Counted from the first letter of the stretch, positions 40,150-50,564 are shown. The stretch: DNA of 64,000 bases from Smittia aterrima (GCA_033063855.1 CP093830.1:10664854-10728853); one strand, 5' to 3'. Notes: generated from the sequence alone by a model not told the origin. A program made the numbers and translations.

Positions 40150-42924
40150 TCAAGTTTTGAATCGCAATAAAAACGCTAAGATGCTTATGGGACACTTCTC
40201 GCTGTAAACGTGGAGACAATCACGATCGTTGGCTTGCATTGCGTCGCTGTAATCATCATCCATTCCATCCATAATGGGAATTCTGTTGACGGAGATGAAG
40301 AAAATTTCATTCTCTCAGTTAACATTAAATTTTATCGACGACATTCAAGTGCCGTACGCTCTTCTATGATTTCGGAGGCGGAATAAACTTACGTGAACAC
40401 TGCGCGCATCATGTCTTGCAGCATCGAATAGCCGGGAGGATGTAAAAGATTTTGCGACTCACAGATCGCCCTCAGCAAGCAGCTCTTAACGTCAAATGAA
40501 CTCCTATGTCGAAAGAGATAAATTTTATTTTACTTAACATTCATTTTACATCGTTGAGCGACAAAAATATTGTTCAGGTGACTAAGTCTTTTCGACGTTG
40601 ATTCTTGAAACGGTTCGTTGAATCGTCTTCCAACATTAGAGCGAAAGATAATCTTCCCCGGGACAATGAAATCAAATGCTCTGAGAGCTCCAACAGTCAT
40701 CACGATTTTGGAAATTTCCCATCGCCATTTGGAGAGAAACTCGATAATAATAAAAATTGCCAACTCAGATAGAATTGAATTTTTCCTTCTAAATGGTCGC
40801 GAGCGAGAGGAAAATTGGGAGAGCTAAGGAGAAACGACACATCGGTGACTGTTTGAGTAGATTTATTGACATTTCTTTTATTCGATTTTTATTGTTATTT
40901 CTTTTTCAATAAACTCCGACTCTAACTGAACGAAGGAATGTCATGGCGTCTTCATGCGTGTGAGACGCAACCGGAATTATTCCCCAGCAAAGCGAAAGGA
41001 AAACTTTAGAAAATTTTCCTTAAAGTCATTTGTCTTAACAACAACGACAGCTTCAATGGTTTAAACGACAAACGATTAAGCGGCAGCTCGGCTATTCTCG
41101 CTTGCTTACTTTGCTTATTGATTCGCATCAGGTGGGACTTGTCGAATTACTTGAAACTTCCAATCATTCTTCTCACGCATCCATTCAAATTTTGACTTTA
41201 ATTAAATTTAAGTTGCGGACCTTACGATCCTTGTTGAAATAATTAATTAGTGTAATAAATTGTCAAGGGTGAGCAAAGCGGCGGGAGAGGGCTTCGAGAT
41301 AACAAAGGATGACAATGAAGCGAGAAAGGTAGAAACAGAAAGAGCGGGAGGGCGACGGCTGAAACTAGAGGTGAGTTGACACTCTCATCTTTTGCGAATG
41401 CGTCTGATTTAACTCATCAGCAATCTTGTCTGGTTTTCTTCTCAGCCTCCCAAGCCAGAGTGACTCTTGAAAATTAAAATTTAGGAAGATTAATTGTGAA
41501 AAGTCTTTCTCTCTCCGACTTTACCACTTTTATTGCTTCCATTCTCTTTTCCCCTTTAGCTTCTTCGATGAGAAAGAGGATTAGAAAAATTAACACTGAA
41601 GCAACATTATTCAAACGAATAAATCCTAGGAAACAAAGTCCAGGTGCAATAATGATAAATGAAAGAGACGGCAGAGTTTGATAAAAGTTGAAAAGTCTCC
41701 CCAAGCAATTCCAAAACTATTTTCGGTTTGAACCTGAGAGTGTGGGCGGAAATAGAGAGAATCCCCATGATGATGATGGGAAAGCAACAGCAATTAATAA
41801 CATTTATTTTAATCTCCCCTCAAATATTATTATTGTTCTCGTATCAGGAATAATAAGCTTTCAAAAGCTAATGTTGAAAGCTTTTAGAAAGCTTCCGAGT
41901 TAAATTATGTTTTACTTACAATGGCGACGCAGACTCAATTCTCTCGTACAAATCTCTCCTGTCGCGATGAGCATAATGATGTTCCCAATTATTGTACATT
42001 GACTCCACGGCTCGTTTTGACTTCTTTCCGTCATCGTCGTTATTTGCTGGCTTCAGTGAACGACCTTTCCGATAACTCATTTGTCGTTGTTTATTTGGTT
42101 GAAGGGATTCACGCTCAGGATATAACGTTTGTCGATTCGATTGGTAATATCGCTGATTGAAATTTATTCTCTCATTTCGTGAATGCGGATCTGATTGCCA
42201 TGGCTGTTGATAAATCAGTGGATTTCGATATTGAGTTACCGGCTGTGGCAACGGCTGTCGAAGCAAATTATTTTTGCCCCAATCGTTTCTTCTAAGCTCT
42301 GGACGCTATTTAATTGAATAATAGGATTAGTGAGATGGAGCGAATACCTGTTGCCAGACAGATAGAGAAACCTACACGTTTGCTATTCCAATATCTTTTG
42401 TCAGCAGTATTCTCATCCCCGAGATTTTGTAGTACATCGGTTCCATCCGCCCAACCAGCATTTGGCATCCAAACATCCCCATGAGAATGGTCATCGTGAT
42501 GATCATGATAATCGACAATTTCCGTAGTGGTCTCAGGTGGCGGAGTAGTCGAAGGAGTTGGCTTCTTAGGAAGTCTCCAAGTTGTTGGCAACGGATAAAA
42601 GAGATCCCATTCCAAAATCAAATTGTGACCTGTCGGTCTGGAAAAAGCGAGCGGTTTGACCAACGAGCCAGTTAGCTAAACCTCAAACCTTAAATTTCTC
42701 CATTCATCACAACTTTATAACGTTTTTCTCACCAGAAGATTGCTGCCCGGTCTCCACACCAGAAATCTCTTGCGACGTGAGAGGACTTTCTCGAAAGATC
42801 GATCAAAGAGCGTAACATTCTCGGTTGCCAGCAGCTTCTGCTCTTGACACTGTGCACATGATACCAGCATTCCAATTACGACGAGCACTTGACAAATTGT
42901 AAAATTCAATAATTTATTTTTCAT
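40150..42924 (-). CDS. Divergent DM4/12 secreted protein, five exons (copy 3)
   Basis: Exons (minus strand order): 42733-42924, 42376-42675, 41920-42305, 40393-40503, 40150-40282; 373 aa, all phases agree. It starts with a signal peptide (MKNKLLNFTICQVLVVIGML), has the family's furin-like RRKR (50-53) followed by FLVWRPGSNLL, then LVKPLAFSRPTGHNLILEWD and FYPLPTTW. A Thr/Pro run is followed by a His/Asp tract (about 120-130). Exon 3 is long, rich in Arg, Gln and Asn, and ends with RDRRDLYERIES. The last two exons hold a shortened DM4/12 domain (SSFDVKSCLLRAICESQ, MMRAVF, then CLHVYSEKCPISILAFLL). Intron 4 is 1.4 kb, so the two final exons are easily missed. Exon 2 ends at a GTAGGT donor, chosen by phase. 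Function unknown. Confidence 0.78.
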
Positions 42925-44034
42925 TTTGATTGATTAATTTTCCAGCTTTTCTCCGCCTTTTCTTCTGAGACGAATCGAGTTTTCCATTAAGGGCTTTTCG
43001 TATTTCGTTCACACTTTTATTATTTCTTCTCTCGCACTCTCGTTTACTTCAATGGAGGGCTTCGCATATCAAATGCTTGTGGGTTGGAAAACAGTTGTGC
43101 GGAATGGAATTATAAAACAATATCACTTTATTGTTTTCCTATTAATCACGGAAATTCACATTTGTCAGAAGGCTTTTTCGGGAGGTAACGTAATTCTCAT
43201 TTGTTCGCAAGAGAGAAAAATGTTTTCGTCTTTCTCGTTTACACTTCCCCCTGTGACAAACTTGAGCTCGAAGAATCTGACGCTGTAATTTTATTTTCAC
43301 CGCAACAGCAAAATGAACTGTCTTCCTTCCACTCCTCACAAATTAAATGGCTCACACTCGCACAAGACTGTCGACGAAGATTCTTTTTTATTTTCGGGGG
43401 AAAGAGGAAAGAGACGGTTGACAGAAATTGATTGAAGTTTCTTTCTTTCTCTTCATCGGAGAAAAGAAGTTCTTGCTTAGTTGAGGCAACAGGAGTTTCC
43501 CTTTCCAATGTTTTTACAATCAAACGAATCTTCAATCGACAAGACGTTGAATTCGTGTCAAATGTTGTTTCTACTCCACTTCTCGGAGTTCGTTTGCTGG
43601 TGTTGATTTGACTTGTTGTTTATTGACTTTTCAGAAGAATTTTTCTTTAACGAATCACATCAAAAAAAAGTTTGTTTACACAAATCATTTTCAGCGTTAA
43701 AAAAATACTGAATCATTAATCAACAGAGAGGTGGACAAACGACGAATTCCCGCAGAGAAATGATGTCAAATGATTTTTGATGAATGAACTTGACAGATTA
43801 TTTAACGAAGTTAATCAAAGCTCTTAATTTAAAGTTGCATGACATTTTTAGATGAAGTAAATTTGAAACCACGTTTCGTTTAATAAATAATGAAACAAAC
43901 TCAATTAAATTACGAATTAATCACGACACTTTGTCTAATCAAGATAACTCGACGTTGTCATAAACTGACTCACGCAATCAAACTGAGTTTCCACTTTGAA
44001 AGTGCCACTTTCACAGTTGAATTCATTCGGTAAA
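42925..44034. promoter_or_regulatory. Region between divergent genes; DEG/ENaC upstream sequence repeated at 52704-52927
   Basis: No gene is seen. From about 43767 onward the sequence is one end of the tandem duplication. The last roughly 240 bp before the DEG/ENaC ATG (43799-44034) are repeated almost base for base before the second copy (52704-52927), including the stretch containing CCACTTTGAAAGTGCCACTT (a weak inverted repeat) and CTTTCACAGTTGAA just before the ATG. Both channel copies therefore kept the same proximal promoter. No TATA box is evident. Confidence 0.45.
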
Positions 44035-47000
44035 ATGTTGCGCTCTTACTTAAAAAGTTATTGTGATAAATCCACGGTCCATGGAGTTGTCTACATTGGA
44101 CATTCAAGAACTAAAATCGTTGAGAAGTTGAGACGAATCTTATTTTAATTTCGATGACAACTAAATTCATTTTCAGAATATTCTGGATCATTTCGCTGAT
44201 CATTTCATTGATTTTCACTGGCTCGTGGCTATTTGAGTTAGTCGCAAAGCTCGCGCGAACTCCAATCATTGTTTCTCTCGACGACACGCCAATTCACGTG
44301 ACAGAGATTTATTTTCCGTCGATGTCAATATGTCCAGGAATGAGTTACTTGGTCGATGGAGTTGATTACAATCAATTTGTTGATGAAATAAAATCTGGAA
44401 AAGTCGACTTGCGAAACTTTACAGAACTCGAGTAAGTGGAAACAAATTGAAGAAGCAAAAAAGATTTTTAAAGATTATTTTAGACTCCAGCGTCTTCAAG
44501 TGATCAGTTTGGCTACGAAAGATGATTTTCTGTCTCAGTTCAACGTTTCAATCTCAACGGAAAACTTCATCGATCGACTTGAAGATTTCCTTAATTTTTA
44601 TGGCGAGAGTTTTAAAGGAAGAAGCACACATTACCAAGATCATGGCAACTGGACCAAAAGATTCCACATCAACTTCACGCAAGTCATCGGTGAAAATGGT
44701 TTTTGTTTCACTTTCAATTTCCCAAAGAGCGAAAAGTTTTTTAACGTCAAAGAGCTTTCAAGTGACTTCAACTACAACAAATCAGTTGCAACCAGAACTT
44801 ATCCAAATATTCGGGATAATGCAACTCACATTTATCCTCTGAAGACAACGATCGCTGATCTGGGAATCGTCGGAGACATCCAAAAAAGGAGATCTTTCTA
44901 CATAAACAAGAAAAGAGTTGAATTCATTTCAGCAAATATCGAAGACGGATATCATTTAACATTTCATGATCCTTTCGATGTCATCTCAAGAGAGTCTCCA
45001 AATTACTTTGCAATTTTAAACAGGACAAGTCTTTTTACAATTTATCCGAATAAGTTTGACTACGACGAGTCAATTTCTTCTTATCTCCCAGAACAGTGAG
45101 AAATGATTAACATTTCAATTAATTGCAAAGTTTCTTCTTTTGTCGTTTTCAGACGAAATTGCTTTCTGCCAAACGAGAAACTTTTGAAATTCTTTAAAGT
45201 CTACAGCAGAATCAACTGCGATCATGAGTGTCTAGCAAATCTAACACTGACTTCATGTAATTGTGTTCAATTTTGGATGATTCGTGATGAAAAGACGAAA
45301 ATTTGCGGACTTGAAGACTCAAAATGTTTTAAGAAAATTGAAGAAAATTTTCCTCGTTCAAGAAGCCAATGCAATTGCTTAGAATCATGCAGAAGACTTC
45401 ATTATGATGTTCAGATGAAAATAATTGATTTCAATGTGTAAGCAACTTGTTTTAGTTCTTTTAAAGAATTTCTTTGCTGACGAGAATGACTAATTTTTCC
45501 CTTTTTAGCGAAACTTTTAAATGTGCCTCTCTTGAAGTTAAGTTCAGCGACGACTTGTTTTATCAATTAATTTTCAAAACTCCTTACTCGTTTGTTGAAA
45601 TTATTGCATTTACTGGCGGACTGCTTGGTTTATTTGCTGGATTATCTGCTTTATCAGTCATTGAAGTGATTTACTACTTCAGCGTTCGTGTGCTCATGAA
45701 TTTTTCTAGATCGTCCTCAAAGGTTTATCCTTTCCGCAGCGACAATAATTCGCAGATCACGAGAAGCTTCTTCAGAAACTTCGTGGAAAATTCTTCAGTT
45801 CACAGTTTTCATTACATCAGCACTGAAGATAAATTTCTTAAAAAGTAAATATTTGTGGATCTTAGAAACTTGATTATAATTTGATTGACAAAAACTCCAA
45901 CAGACTCTTTTGGATATTCGCCTTCGCTTTCTCAATCTTTGGTTTCTATTCAATGTCGACCAGTTCCTATCAAAGATTTTCTTCAAACGTTGTTTCGGTA
46001 CAACAAGACTCTTGCCCTACAACTATCAATGAAGTGAGTTGAAATTGCTGAGTTACCACTGTAGAAAAGTTAGCCGGCCGGCTGATCCATGGATCCGATC
46101 CATGGATCCAAATTGATGCAAAAACGAAATTTCGATCCATGGATTGGACAATCCATGGATCGGAAAAAGATGCTAAAACCAATCCATGGATCCAAAAAGA
46201 TGCAAGAGCGGTCTATGGATCCATGGATCGAGAAGGGGAAATTTATTTTTTAAATCTGGATTTCTCGATCCATGGATTCCAGATCCATGGATCGAAAAGG
46301 GACATTTATTTGTTGATGTCGATTTGGAATCCATGGATCGAAAAAGGAACTTTTAACTGGGATCGTGTTCTCGATCCATGGATCGAGAGAGTCCTCTCAG
46401 TTTCCTGGAATTTTTTCTTACTCTCTCGATCCATAGATCTGGAGAGTTCTTACTCTCTCGATCCATGGATCTGGAGAGTATAAAAGGAGGAGCAGCAGCT
46501 AAAATGATATCAGTTTATCACGGACAGTCGAGCAGTTCACCTCGTGTAAAAGAAAGGACAAATCAAAATGGAAAAATCTTTCATTTTAACTGCGGAAGAA
46601 GCCTCAAAGTGTATCGTCGCCACGAAATCAATGAACGGCGAGAAAGATCTGCGTATTTAGAACGTCTTTTCTTATTCCATCGCTCTTCTTGCTGGCTCAA
46701 ATTTTCTTCGACGACTTCGTCCAATATCTGGTTGTTTTCGCGTATGTGTTGCAGATGTTGCTGGTCAGCATCAACTTCGTTTAGAAGGCTCTCAAGCGTT
46801 TTTTCTCGAAAAGCTGCGTATCGACCCACTTTGATGCTTCCAGTACGGCATAGAGCTCTTTGTTCTTCGTCACATTCATCTTTTAGAACACGAAATGACC
46901 GTTCAACTCTAGCATTGTTTGATCTCTCAGCTGAAGGATGGTGTAAGCGAGAAACAAATATCGTCCAGAGTGGCAAATACGGTAGATAATGCTTCAATAT

Positions 47001-50000
47001 CTTGTTCATTAAACCTTCTGCGAAGAACTTGTTTGGCACTTCTCCAACAGTTTCTGTGCTTTTGAAGTTCGTTATGAATCGGTTGAACTCTTGGTAGAAC
47101 GGCGAGTCTTTGTAGAGGGTCTTACGAAGTTCTTCAATGTTGAAATGATCACGACCTTCTTCTCCTTCAGGAGAGTGTAGAGTTCCAAGGACTTTGCGAG
47201 ACGCTAGCAGTTTTGTGCTTTCATACTTTGACAGAAGCAAGATAATTAAAGCACCAACGTATCTTTTAACTTGGACCGGGTCTGCGATACAAGTGAGTTC
47301 AGTAAGAACGGCTCGAACACAAAAACGAAGCTGAGGATCTTCATAGGCAACCTTGAGATCGTTGCTCCAATTCTTGCTGAAGTGAGAAAAACAGTACGCT
47401 GGCGCTATGCACTCTAAAAGTTCTTTTGCAGGAGCTTGGCCTGAATAGTAGTCATAGCAAAGCTTAAGGTATCTTGTAACTGTCATGCCTGGAGTCAGCG
47501 AGAAAATTGCGTGAACATTTGCCCAAGAATCGTCTGTGCCGATCTGCCTTATCTTGCTAAATGCGGTCTTTGTGAGTCGTGAAAGAACAAAACGAACAAA
47601 ATAGCCGATATTCTCTCCTGTGCTGTCGTTTGTAATCATCTCTCCAACTGGGACGAGATAACAAGCTTCGCTATCAGACTTTTGAATTGGAGCCAAAAGA
47701 ACATGATGAAGCAATTCTCGTTGCTGAACTGGTGCGGTGACTTTACCTGTTGCATCGATGAGAAGTCGTTTGTAAGGCTGACGTTTTTTATTCAGCAAAA
47801 ACGATTGAAGTGTCTGAATTGCATGGTCTGTAGTCAGAATCGTCCGGAATCTCATTCCATCAGCATTTTTATAAGCTGATACTTCGGCAATATTTTTGCT
47901 TTGCTGAGATGTGAACCGAAGAAAAATGTCGTTGATTGGATCCTTCTTGTCTAAGTCGGATTCGGCACGAATTTCTTGAAGTACTTGCTTCACTGTATGG
48001 TGCTTTGGCGGTGGTGGTAAGTTTTCACCTTGTGGCTTTGCCCAATCCAATCGTTTAAGTTGACCAGGTGTATGGATCTTAAGCTGGTCCTTCAATTCTT
48101 CTCGTGCTTTACCACGAATCTGTAGTGGTTTCTTAACACATTCACAAATACTTTCCTCATTGCTGAATACAGTAAAAATGACTGGAGCATCTTCACCGAT
48201 AGCTGCTTGCTCATATTGAAGTTTGTACTGCTTCTTACATGTACTGCAGTACAAATGAAAGCTTGGTTTGTTTGCTTTCGCATCGTGTCTCTTTTTGCAG
48301 ATATTTCCACGAACAGTATTGCTGAATAGCTTCTGGAACTCGTAAGAGTTGGGTTGACCTTTATTTATAAAAACTCTCTTAGACTCTTCAACTGTTAATG
48401 TGAAATTTTCCAGTTGATAGATGTACGTCCCCATTGCGAAATTTCCCAAAGTTGTCGATCGTCTTCCAGAATTGTTGGTTGGCTTGGTGAACTCACTTTC
48501 TTATTTCTTTTACACGATGTGAACAGTTTGACTGTCAGTGATGTACTGATTTTTTTCAAGCTGCTGCTCCTCCTTTTATACTTACCCGATCCATGGATCG
48601 AGAGAATAAGAAAAAGTTCCGAGAAACTGAGAGAATTTTCTGATCCATGGATCGAGAATTCGATCTCAGTTAAAATTTCCCTTTTGGATCCATGGATCAC
48701 TAATCCATGGATAGAGAACTCGACATCAACAAAAAAATGTCCCTTTTCTATCCATGGATCTGGAATCCATGGATCAAGAAATCCAGATTTAAAAAATAAA
48801 TTTCCCCTTCTCGATCCATGTATCCATAGACCGCTCTTGCATCTTTTTGGATCCATGGATTGGTTTTCGCATCTTTTTCCGATCCATGGATTGTCCGATC
48901 CATGGATCGAAATTTCGTTTTTGCATCAATTTGGATCCATGGATCGGATCCATGGATCAGCCGGCCGGCTAACTTTTCTACAGTTGAGTTACCTGATTCA
49001 AAATTTCTAATTTTTGTTTAATTAGATTCCGTTTCCAGCAATCACAATCATTGGCGATTTTGAGCATTCATATCAAGAGTTTATGACTGATTTTTACAAC
49101 AGATTCTTTTATCCCTGGAAAGCATGTAAGGATTGCAAAGTTCGTCTCTTTACGCTTCAGTAAGTTCAGAAGTTGCAAACTTTAATTGAATAATAATTTT
49201 TATTATTGCTAAGGACGATGGTAGAAATGTTCGTTTGTGAAGATGAACCAGAGTACGAATTAGACAAAAAACGTTTTAATTACTCGATGAACTCAGATTT
49301 CTTCGATATGTTGATAAACATCACATCAAGTAAACAAAAGCTTTGGTTTAATGAAAGAAATGCAACCTGGCAAGGAGACGCAAATCCAAAATATGTCGAG
49401 ACATTGTCGTCGAGTGGAATTGGATTTACTTACAACACTTTTGATGCTGACGAAGTTTTCAATCGAAATATGTGAGCAACGAATTATTAAATGAAAGATT
49501 TAATCTAAAGCTTAAAACATTTAAAGTGTTTCAGAAGATTTCTTTCGAATCCAAAGCGAGAAGAATGTCAAATCAAGAGAAAGTGTCCCATGGAGAAGTC
49601 TGCTTAGTATCAACAACGATTTCACGATCTCGCTGACTAATCATTCACATCTGATAAACAATATCGACTTGAACGATCGTTGCATTACCGCAGCTTTCTC
49701 AGTCCATTCATCATACGAATCTCCACTGAACTTTCATTACAAAAAATTCACGAAAATTCTCTTCGGGCATTCAATGGAAGTTTTGATCAAACCAGAAGTC
49801 ATCAGATCTGACGAGAGCATTGAAGGAATGGATCTCAAATATCGCAAATGTTACTTGAAGAATGAATTTCAATTGAAGTACTTCAAGCACTACACAAAGT
49901 CTCAATGCGACATGGAAGTTCTGAGCGAAATCACTTACAAGAAATGCGGTTGCGTTCCCTTCAATTACATCAGAAACAAGACAATGGAGATCTGCGATGT

Positions 50001-50414
50001 GTCGCGATGGCCTTGCGCTAATCGACAGAAGAAATATGTTCACGACGGAAAAGACAACACTGAGTTTTCTAGACATTGCTTACCACTTTGCGACTCAATC
50101 AGTTACGACACGGAATTGATAACAACTCGTATTGACAAATCTCACAACAAAAAGTAATTTTATGTTTTCTTAAATTTTTGTTAAAAATATTTTTAAATTT
50201 CAGTTTTATGTCGGAGGTCACTTTAAGCTTTGAGTTTAAGGACAGCGAAGTGATTGTGCTCAAACGTTATCGACAGTTTCCAACAACGGACTTCTTGAGC
50301 TCCATTGGTGGTCTTCTTGGTTTATTCGCTGGTGTTTCTATTTTGACTGTTTTGGAAACGTTTCATCTCTTGCTCATCAGGCCGCTCACTGATGCTTTAA
50401 GACGAGCAGTTTAA
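44035..50414 (+). CDS. Two-module DEG/ENaC (pickpocket-like) channel, copy 1
   Basis: Exons: 44035-44126, 44177-44431, 44484-45095, 45153-45437, 45509-45844, 45904-46033, 49026-49159, 49214-49471, 49527-50153, 50204-50414; 979 aa. Module 1 has the HG motif (16-17), TM1 (IFWIISLIISLIFTGSW, 32-48), a Cys-rich extracellular domain, and TM2 with the GLS selectivity-filter motif (459-461). Without a stop, exon 5 continues into a second N-terminus (SSVHSFHYIS, motif HS at 513-514) joined to a second TM1 (LFWIFAFSIFGFYSM, from 528), a second extracellular domain (KCGCVPFN, WPCANR) and TM2 with GVS (953-955). Both TM1 and both TM2 exons begin after phase-2 introns. DEG/ENaC subunits normally have one module and trimerise into sodium channels. 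Retaining intron 5 would end the protein at TAA 45846-45848. The exon 9 acceptor (AAG) is non-ideal. Intron 6 hosts a transposon. Confidence 0.8.
46049..46057. repeat. Target site duplication, left (TGAGTTACC)
   Basis: The 9-bp direct repeat TGAGTTACC abuts the left terminal inverted repeat and recurs at 48985-48993. The paralogous intron of copy 2 has it once (54929-54937), with matching flanks, which proves insertion. Confidence 0.93.
46058..46557 (+). repeat. Left terminal inverted repeat with palindrome array
   Basis: Reverse complement of 48503-48984 with small differences. Between 46084 and 46471 it contains about 11 copies of the core ATCCATGGAT plus degenerate ones, mostly within GATCCATGGATC, at uneven spacing. 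The first palindrome begins 26 bp from the tip, exactly as at the other end. Near its inner edge is a TATA box (46489-46496). Confidence 0.9.
46489..46512 (+). promoter_or_regulatory. TATA element in left repeat, pointing inward
   Basis: TATAAAAG at 46489-46496 is followed by an initiator-like ATCAGTTT (A at 46512), only 23 nt from the first T of the box. The spacing is shorter than at the right end (33 nt) and less ideal. If active it would transcribe antisense to the transposase. Confidence 0.4.
46581..48434 (-). CDS. Transposase, DDE type, MULE-like
   Basis: Open frame of 617 aa from the ATG at 48432-48434 (MGTYIYQLENFTLTVEESKR) to TGA at 46581-46583, running between the two inverted repeats. 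The N-terminal part has a Cys/His cluster (YCSTCKKQY, about residues 62-71) that could be a DNA-binding zinc finger. Putative catalytic acids are D227 in LLIDATGKV, D301/D302 in IGTDDSWANVHAIF and E511 in RSNNARVERSFRVLK. The last resembles the N-x-x-x-E pattern of MULE transposases, as does CFSHFSKNW between the second and third acids. No frameshift or internal stop is seen, so the protein may be functional. A TATA box with a well-spaced initiator lies 110-150 bp upstream. MULE is the best guess; another DDE superfamily is possible. Confidence 0.85.
   Translation of the reverse strand: MGTYIYQLENFTLTVEESKRVFINKGQPNSYEFQKLFSNTVRGNICKKRHDAKANKPSFHLYCSTCKKQYKLQYEQAAIGEDAPVIFTVFSNEESICECVKKPLQIRGKAREELKDQLKIHTPGQLKRLDWAKPQGENLPPPPKHHTVKQVLQEIRAESDLDKKDPINDIFLRFTSQQSKNIAEVSAYKNADGMRFRTILTTDHAIQTLQSFLLNKKRQPYKRLLIDATGKVTAPVQQRELLHHVLLAPIQKSDSEACYLVPVGEMITNDSTGENIGYFVRFVLSRLTKTAFSKIRQIGTDDSWANVHAIFSLTPGMTVTRYLKLCYDYYSGQAPAKELLECIAPAYCFSHFSKNWSNDLKVAYEDPQLRFCVRAVLTELTCIADPVQVKRYVGALIILLLSKYESTKLLASRKVLGTLHSPEGEEGRDHFNIEELRKTLYKDSPFYQEFNRFITNFKSTETVGEVPNKFFAEGLMNKILKHYLPYLPLWTIFVSRLHHPSAERSNNARVERSFRVLKDECDEEQRALCRTGSIKVGRYAAFREKTLESLLNEVDADQQHLQHIRENNQILDEVVEENLSQQEERWNKKRRSKYADLSRRSLISWRRYTLRLLPQLK
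48503..48984 (-). repeat. Right terminal inverted repeat with palindrome array
   Basis: Inverted partner of 46058-46557. The palindrome array runs 48588-48958 with about 11 full core copies; one is degenerate (ATCCATGTAT near 48816), mirroring a degenerate position in the left array. The outermost palindrome ends 26 bp from the element tip. Confidence 0.9.
48547..48580 (-). promoter_or_regulatory. Core promoter of the transposase
   Basis: On the minus strand TATAAAAG occupies 48580-48573 and an initiator ATCAGTAC has its A at 48547, 33 nt from the first T, a spacing normal for insect TATA promoters. The predicted leader to the transposase ATG is about 110 nt. Confidence 0.6.
48985..48993. 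repeat. Target site duplication, right (TGAGTTACC)
   Basis: Right partner of 46049-46057. The sequence directly after it continues the intron as in the second gene copy. Confidence 0.93.
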
Positions 50415-50564
50415 ATTGGTCAGCAGCAAATTTTGAAAAAATTTTATTGCAAACAAGAACTTTAAATAAATTTTTGTTATCAACTCGTGTGACGTGCGGT
50501 TCAATTCATTTGTGATTTCGATTTTCATTAAGAGAGAAGTGTTTGAGTATTTTTAATTGCAATA

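Larger units (their letters stand above)
46058..48984 (-). mobile_element. Complete DNA transposon, probably MULE-like, in intron 6 of DEG/ENaC copy 1
   Basis: A 2927-bp element with matching ends (ACTGTAGAAAAGTTAGCCGG at the left and its reverse complement at the right), a 9-bp target duplication, terminal inverted repeats of about 500 bp (46058-46557) and 480 bp (48503-48984), and one open transposase on the minus strand. A 9-bp duplication and long inverted repeats fit the Mutator (MULE) superfamily, as does the transposase. hAT and P elements make 8-bp duplications and are a poorer fit. The intact open frame and nearly matching repeats suggest a recent insertion. It does not touch exons, so the host gene may still be spliced. 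Confidence 0.9.

Noticed and set aside
40534..40763. A minus-strand frame that could splice into the DM4/12 exon at 40393-40503
   Set aside because: Its phase fits by chance, but it has no family motif or signal peptide, whereas the exon at 41920-42305 fits in phase and ends with the family's DLYERIES block.
46084..46471. CRISPR-like array (regular short repeats)
   Set aside because: Spacing is irregular, the unit is a palindrome, it is mirrored at the other transposon end, and the DNA is eukaryotic.
46057..48992. hAT-type element with an 8-bp target duplication
   Set aside because: Aligning with the empty site gives a 9-bp duplication and perfectly matched tips; an 8-bp reading leaves a mismatched end base. 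The transposase also lacks hAT hallmarks I could recognise.
48414..49010. Plus-strand frames repeating DPWI / IHGS
   Set aside because: They are translations of the palindrome array, not proteins.
46034..49025. DEG/ENaC copy 1 as a gene broken by the transposon
   Set aside because: The insertion lies wholly inside intron 6; flanking exons and splice sites match copy 2. It may affect expression but does not interrupt coding sequence.
44035..50414. Two separate adjacent channel genes
   Set aside because: The second half has no start codon or promoter space: its N-terminal motif is inside the same exon as TM2 of the first half, and copy 1 lacks a Met near it. Kept as the main alternative to test.
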